Shown piece by piece: positions 21,387 through 25,309 of a DNA stretch of 25,309 nt. Position numbers and translations under genes: made by a program. This DNA is from Gnetum montanum (taxonomy: Eukaryota; Streptophyta; Gnetopsida; Gnetales; Gnetaceae): positions 747,418 to 772,726 of the forward strand of contig MNCI01003297.1 of NCBI GenBank assembly GCA_015680685.1, read 5' to 3'. Below the pieces are notes generated by a model, which was not told where the DNA came from, ran no database searches, and worked only from the letters and a program-made list of their open reading frames with translations. Each line of letters starts with the position of its first letter. Positions within the stretch are counted from its first letter, which is position 1.

Positions 21387-21472
21387 GATATGACAGTGCA
21401 CTGTGATATTGCGTACATGATATCGCAGGGGATGACGCGATATCATGGCCCATGCAATATCACGTCTCATCA

Positions 21473-21485
21473 TACCCCCATGACT
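21473..21485 (-). promoter_or_regulatory. Polypurine tract next to LTR B
   Basis: On the minus strand AGTCATGGGGGTA precedes the LTR start TGATGAG. Before it lies GAACTCGAGGACGAGTTTTC, which resembles the coding end of plant gypsy polyproteins just ahead of the PPT. Confidence 0.75.
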
Positions 21486-21981
21486 GAATGAAAACTCGTC
21501 CTCGAGTTCCTTACAAAATATTGGGAAGGTATGGGATTATTGACTGAATAGAAGTAATGGGATGAATTGTGAATGGATCATCATCACAAGACTTGACAAA
21601 ACTGGTGTTCATGACAACAAGAGTGAACACCTTATTATATTGACATCAGGCATTAGTTGGCAGCTGAGAGAGAAGAGAGAAAGAAGTGTTGCTGCTGCCA
21701 ACGCCAAGATTGTGCCTTTCATTGTCCATCCATAAGTGCGCCATTGATCTTGCTCCTTGCATAGCTGATTCCAGCACTATTTCATTCCAAGTGTTTGCTC
21801 CATATCCAATTCATTGTTGTATGATCACCATCTTCACACACAACACAATCTTTTATTAGCAAGGGTAAATGAATTTCAATGTAGTTGATACCTTGCTTCG
21901 GTGGAAGGTCCATTGGCTAGGTTGTGGTATGGCTAATTGTGGATCTGGGGATGTATTAATGATGACTATAGAAGGTGTAGG

Positions 21982-22033
21982 GGTTAGGAGAAAATTGAAA
22001 AAAATTGGGGCTAGGAGAAAATTAAAAAAATTG
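21982..22033. repeat. 26 bp tandem duplication
   Basis: GGTTAGGAGAAAATTGAAAA... (21982-22007) is followed by GGGCTAGGAGAAAATTAAAA... (22008-22033), with few differences. Confidence 0.85.
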
Positions 22034-22040
22034 GGCCTCA

Positions 22041-22053
22041 TACCCCCATGACT
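22041..22053 (-). repeat. Second copy of the PPT sequence, without an LTR
   Basis: The 13 bp TACCCCCATGACT is identical to 21473-21485, but the next bases on the minus strand are TGAGGCCC, not the LTR start. It is probably a duplicated PPT or the scar of an imprecise event. Confidence 0.6.
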
Positions 22054-22675
22054 AATCGCGAACCTCTGGTAGCATTAAAATGGAGAAAGAAAAAGGAACA
22101 AGAAAGATGAAGAAAAAGGAACAACTATAACATAAATGAAATGGATGTCAAGATGGAAATGAACAAAATAAAATTAATTGAAAAGTTAAGGAAAATAATT
22201 TAACTAATGCCCCCAATAGGAATGTCAGTGGGTCCTCCCTAAAGTAGGCTCATGTCCTTAATGCCTTGACAAACCCACATTCAAAGAGTCCGTAGGCTCT
22301 GGGAATGTCAATTGGAACAAGAGTTAAAGTCTTAACCATAAGAATTTACCAAAAATAAAATAATGCATCAACCAAAATATACACTAATGATACAACCGGC
22401 AATGAGGTGAATAATAGAGAGAAGAGAATGGACTGAAATCCCAAGAACAAGGTGGTGTTGTGTTGTTCATGATTAATGTCACTTAGCAAGTCCCATTCTA
22501 AGTCTAGCCTCAAACCAACCACATCCAATGACTTCGCATCAATGCATTTGGCTAAACCATCCTCTTGAAGTAACAAGAATGCCTTCTCCAAGAGTTACCA
22601 CCATTCTGACGAAACAAAGAGTAGAGAATGGGAAGCGAGAAGGGCCTTAGTTAGAGGAAACATTTTTAGTTCCAT

Positions 22676-22790
22676 AACCAGTGCTTGTAGCCCAATTGAT
22701 TATTTTGTCTAAGGGGTGTGATTTGAATTCTCACTTTTCTTTTTTCTCTTTTTTATTGTGTTTTGTGTTTTATGTTTTTATGCATGAGAA
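22676..22790 (+). mobile_element. Possible tRNA-derived SINE
   Basis: TAGCCCAATTGAT at 22688-22700 fits an RNA polymerase III A box (as in plant SINE heads, TAGCYCARTTGGT). GATTTGAATTC at 22720-22730 fits a decayed B box (GGTTCGAATCC). Box spacing is about 30 bp. CTAAGGGGTGTG between the boxes is also typical of plant SINE heads. A T-rich tail with TTG/TTTTG steps follows to about 22790. No intact cloverleaf is present, so it is not a tRNA gene. No target duplication was confirmed. Confidence 0.45.
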
Positions 22791-22802
22791 CCACACTGAT
22801 AA

Positions 22803-22891
22803 GACGCGATATGCACAAGCCATGATATCGCGTACGCGATATCGTGGCCGCCGCGATATCGCATCCCCTGCGATATCGCGTATGCGATATC
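22803..22891 (+). promoter_or_regulatory. U3 array of GATATC palindromes in LTR C
   Basis: GATATC occurs at 22824, 22838, 22855, 22872 and 22886, with a variant GATATG at 22808. Most are extended to CGCGATATCG-like palindromes. Spacing between the five copies alternates 14, 17, 17 and 14 bp. The array is CpG-rich and ends about 19 bp before the TATA box, as expected for transcription-factor sites. The array in LTR B is shorter and partly decayed. Confidence 0.75.
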
Positions 22892-22909
22892 ACGGTCCAC
22901 CATCAAATC

Positions 22910-22917
22910 TATAAATA
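22910..22917 (+). promoter_or_regulatory. TATA box of LTR C
   Basis: TATAAATA within TCTATAAATAAGAGG, directly after the U3 palindrome array. Transcription of the element would start roughly 30 bp further on. Confidence 0.75.
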
Positions 22918-23084
22918 AGAGGATGCACTCCCCTCATTGGCATATAGAGGTTAGAAGTAGCGAAGCTCTGGTGGATTGATCACCCCAGAGATAGAATATT
23001 TTCCATGTGCCCACAGTAGGAGTCCCCCAAGTGAACGATTCTTTATTCGAGCAGCTTTGTACCTGAACACAAGTTGTGTATGGC

Positions 23085-23090
23085 AATAAA
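23085..23090 (+). promoter_or_regulatory. Poly(A) signal of LTR C
   Basis: AATAAA in the conserved GGCAATAAAGATGAGCTTTG block, 175 bp after the TATA box. Confidence 0.55.
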
Positions 23091-23647
23091 GATGAGCTTT
23101 GTGGATAAACCTTGTAGTACATGGATAGGTTTATTTAATGTTATTTACTACTTTCCTAGTAGTGCGGCATGAGTACGACTTGGTTACGAGCATTGAGGAA
23201 TGTGTATGGCTAGCCAAGGAATCGGCTACTTGTCACACTTAGGCTAGTTAGGTGCCTCAGTATGACCACTTCGAGCATGTGCGTTACGTGTGGTAATCCT
23301 AGTAACGATTAGCATTTCGTAGCCACAATTGCATAGTTCAGGGTGTGTACGGCAAGTGGGAACGGATGCTGACGCTAGGACTTAGCACTATAGTTAGAGT
23401 TAGTTTTAGTCTCTCAACCCTTCGCCCCTTAGCATAGGAGATAAAACTTGAAAAGACCAAAAAAATCATATACCTCGGACTTACTTAATCATACACCGTG
23501 ACAACAAGTAAGTCTGGGAAGACAATGATTAATTAACCCCAAGTGTTCCTTGCGGCGTTAGGCATTTAGTCTATGGAGTTCGACCGGATCACGTGTGCTA
23601 TGCTCGTTTCATATGGTTGAGTGTAGGGGTACCTCACCACTCATCAT

Positions 23648-23665
23648 TGGCACCGTTGTCGGGGA
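23648..23665 (+). promoter_or_regulatory. Primer-binding site, tRNA-Asp type
   Basis: TGGCACCGTTGTCGGGGA differs at two positions (transitions) from TGGCGCCGTTGCCGGGGA, the complement of the 3' end of plant tRNA-Asp including CCA. It starts one base after the LTR end. This primer choice is usual for Athila/Tat-type Ty3/gypsy elements and primes minus-strand cDNA synthesis. Confidence 0.88.
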
Positions 23666-23787
23666 CTAAGTGTTTGTACGCCAATTAGAACATTAGGAAA
23701 TCTTTCGCATCGTTGTGATCCTTAACGAACCTTTGGGTTAATTAGTTAAAATAAGAACATATATAACGGTGACAACACATCGATAAA

Positions 23788-25309
23788 ATGGCTTCTTCTC
23801 ATAAGAGTAACTCACCTAGGGATAACACAGAAGACAGTCAGTGACATACACATAACAAAAATCAGCCAAGTCCTTAGCAATCTAGGGTGACATATACTCA
23901 TCCCAATGAGTATGTGCCTGATTTTACTTTTATTCTCCATCAAGAAGAACAACTGCGGTGGAGAGATTTGCAAGGTAACATTGTGTTACCCCTAGATCGA
24001 TCAGTCCCTAACATGTTGTTCCGTGCCCTAGCACAGATTGACATGCAATAACTATTTGTGGAATACATTATGGATGACTTTGACACAAGGGATTATCATC
24101 CCACAGATGCCCAACGTATTCAAGACATAAGGCAGGAGAGCCAACACTCATTGTTGAAGGGCAAGGTCCCCCATGTCCTTAGTGAAATAGGAGACGAGGA
24201 ACCCCTCACAACGGGCTTCTTAGGAAATGATGTTCCTCCTCCTCACAATGGTGAAGAGGTTAGGCATTTGAGCCTTCGATCAACTGTACATGATGCGGGC
24301 TCTGATCCCTGTGAACACCAATTGTTCACAGCAGGAACAACCACTCATACTAAGGACAGACACTTTGATCGTCACAATGATCAAGGCCGAAGCAGCCGAA
24401 GAGAAGGTAAGAAACATCGCCACGGTGATGGATCCCCTTCCTCTTCTACTTCATCTCACCATTCACACACTCCTTCCACATCTGGGTGCAACCATCATGA
24501 GCACAACGGAGAGGATAAAAGTAAAAGAGATGAAAGACCTCGATAGGAAGGTCGGGAGTTAGGACAAGGGCAAGGATGTAGGGAGAGTAGGTAACCACCA
24601 CGAAGACATCACAGACTTCATGATAGGGATGATCATGATGAACCCCTACTCGCATCCCAAAGCATTCTAGACATTACAAAGGCAGTTAGGATCCCTACAT
24701 GGCACTTAAAAGATAGTAGGATCAAGTGTTTGGACATAAATAATATCCCACGTTTTGAAGGGGGATAGAACGCTGATCTTCAACATCATTTACAGGCATT
24801 CCATGATGCTTGTGCCTTGCAAAATATAGATAATGAGTGGTAGAAGCTTAAGTTGTTCCCAAGGACACTCACCAAAGAAGCAGAGAGCTAGTACCGGTCC
24901 TTAGAACCAAAAATCATTAGGAGGTGGAGTACGATGCTTGAACTATTCAACAACAAATATCAAACGTACTCTAGAGTGTCCAATTTGCGTAAGCAGATCC
25001 AAGGCTGGACACAAGGTGCTTATGAACCCTTGGATGCTACCATGGCCCATTACTATACACTGCTACATCGTTGCCTGGGCCATGGGTACGCTAAGCGGGA
25101 TCAACTTCGCCACATCGTGGATGGGCTAAGGAATGAAATGAGAAGAACTCTTGGGACTTACGCCCAAGGGAGACTTTCCCAACTTAGAGCCCATGAAGTT
25201 GAAAGTTTGTTGGAACAAGTAGCGCAAAAAGAGGGTGAGCTATGTATGAGGGAAAGTGCAGAAGAATACAACCACGATCCCTTCCTTCGCAAGAAGGGAG
25301 TGAAATTCT
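23788..25309 (+). pseudogene. gag: gag of element C, one unbroken frame with 8 stops
   Basis: The first ATG after the leader is at 23788 (MASSHKSNSPRDN). The same frame continues to the window end without a frameshift, about 507 codons, interrupted by stops at 23842 (TGA), 23875 (TAG), 24049 (TAA), 24544 (TAG), 24592 (TAA), 24766 (TAG), 24841 (TAG) and 24889 (TAG). Each is one C-to-T or G-to-A change from Gln, Arg or Trp. The N-terminal half includes an open 162-codon piece (24058-24546) ending in a Ser/His/Arg-rich low-complexity linker. From about 24740 it is a typical plant retrotransposon gag (PF03732-like) domain: IPRFEGG, LKLFPRTLTKEAES-stop-YRSLEPK (stop at the usual Trp), MLELFNNKY, then LLHRCLGHGYAKRDQLRHIV and GLRNEMRRTL. 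Gag builds the virus-like particle. The zinc knuckle and pol would lie beyond the window. Confidence 0.9.

Larger units (their letters stand above)
20592..21472 (-). mobile_element. LTR copy B, gypsy-type family, minus strand
   Basis: On the minus strand it runs TGATGAGACGTGATATTGCA... to ...CTCATCA, about 881 bp. It matches LTR C along most of its length, including U3 GATATC palindromes (21405-21462), the TATA box, the AATAAA block, ACCACTTCGAGCACGTGCGT, the GTTTGGTAGCCACGGTTGC stretch and the TATACCTCGGACTTACTTAA box. A polypurine tract lies on its upstream side (21473-21485), so it is a 3' LTR whose internal region is to the right. The left neighbour is protease sequence without a PBS. Either B is inserted in that pol gene or it is shared with a rearranged tandem copy. 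The 5 bp flanks (CTAGA and TACCC) do not match, so it is not a simple solo LTR. Confidence 0.87.
21486..22675. other. Presumed 3' internal part of element B, no clear gene
   Basis: Placed by the adjoining PPT and LTR B. It contains a second PPT-like string (22041-22053), a 26 bp tandem pair and A/G-rich DNA (22080-22200, with GAAAAAGGAACAA twice). The 81-codon minus frame at 22346-22591 (MEKAFLLLQEDGLAKCIDAK...) is not recognised and could be chance. Confidence 0.35.
22797..23646 (+). mobile_element. LTR copy C, 5' LTR of gypsy-type element
   Basis: It starts TGATAAGACGCGATATGCAC and ends CTCACCACTCATCA, about 850 bp, with TG...CA ends and a short terminal inverted repeat (TGATAAG/CTCATCA). 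It is followed one base later by the primer-binding site and then gag, so this is a genuine 5' LTR on the + strand. The rest of the element lies beyond the window end. Confidence 0.93.

Noticed and set aside
22688-22730. A functional tRNA gene at the A-box/B-box pair
   Set aside because: No acceptor, anticodon or T-arm pairing can be drawn, and the B box is mutated.
24290-24655. Additional frames overlapping gag at 24290-24562 (+) and 24446-24655 (-)
   Set aside because: They are shadows of the gag frame, which alone continues into a recognisable gag domain.
23788-25309. Reassigned TAG codon as an explanation for the in-frame stops
   Set aside because: TAA and TGA also occur, stops fall at Trp as well as Gln positions, and the context is plant nuclear retroelement DNA. 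Transition decay is simpler.

Overview
The window looks like intergenic DNA from a large, repeat-rich plant nuclear genome, most likely a seed plant. The evidence is plant-type Ty3/gypsy LTR retrotransposon parts, a primer-binding site complementary to the 3' end of plant tRNA-Asp (as in Athila/Tat-type elements), an AT-rich background, and coding remnants interrupted mostly by stops that are one C-to-T or G-to-A transition from a sense codon. I see no intact host gene, no rRNA or tRNA gene and no CRISPR. The species cannot be named from this sequence.

Layout. Positions 1-518 are the 3' part of an LTR (copy A, + strand). Positions 519-1200 hold short motif repeats, including a ~55 bp tandem triplication. 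About 1597-3110 is a decayed + strand coding region I do not recognise. 3148-5135 and 6905-8893 form a large inverted repeat (arms ~1.99 kb, spacer ~1.77 kb). Each arm carries the same decayed coiled-coil ORF. A minisatellite straddles the inner edge of the right arm, and its counterpart lies just inside the inner end of the left arm. The right arm runs into a polypurine tract and an LTR at 8967-9900 (copy D, +). 9901-13250 is AT-rich with weak repeats and a few possible coding scraps.

14390-15530 (-) is a Ty3/gypsy integrase remnant. 15800-17100 is a degenerate tandem-repeat field with a GA microsatellite. 17165-19380 shows nothing I can name. 19385-20591 (-) is a gutted pol in which protease is followed almost directly by the integrase C-terminus. 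LTR copy B (-) occupies 20592-21472, with a polypurine tract outside it. 21486-22796 holds the presumed inner part of that element plus a possible tRNA-derived SINE. LTR copy C (+, 22797-23646) is followed by a PBS and a gag frame that runs off the window end.

The parts do not form a working system. They are nested, truncated and inverted pieces of at least one LTR family (TGATRAG...CTCATCA ends, TATA box to AATAAA spacing ~175-180 bp) plus other gypsy debris. The points most worth a second look are the coiled-coil accessory ORF in this LTR family, its later inverted duplication, the palindromic arrays in U3, and the dispersed ACTAYGCTCTCCA motif.
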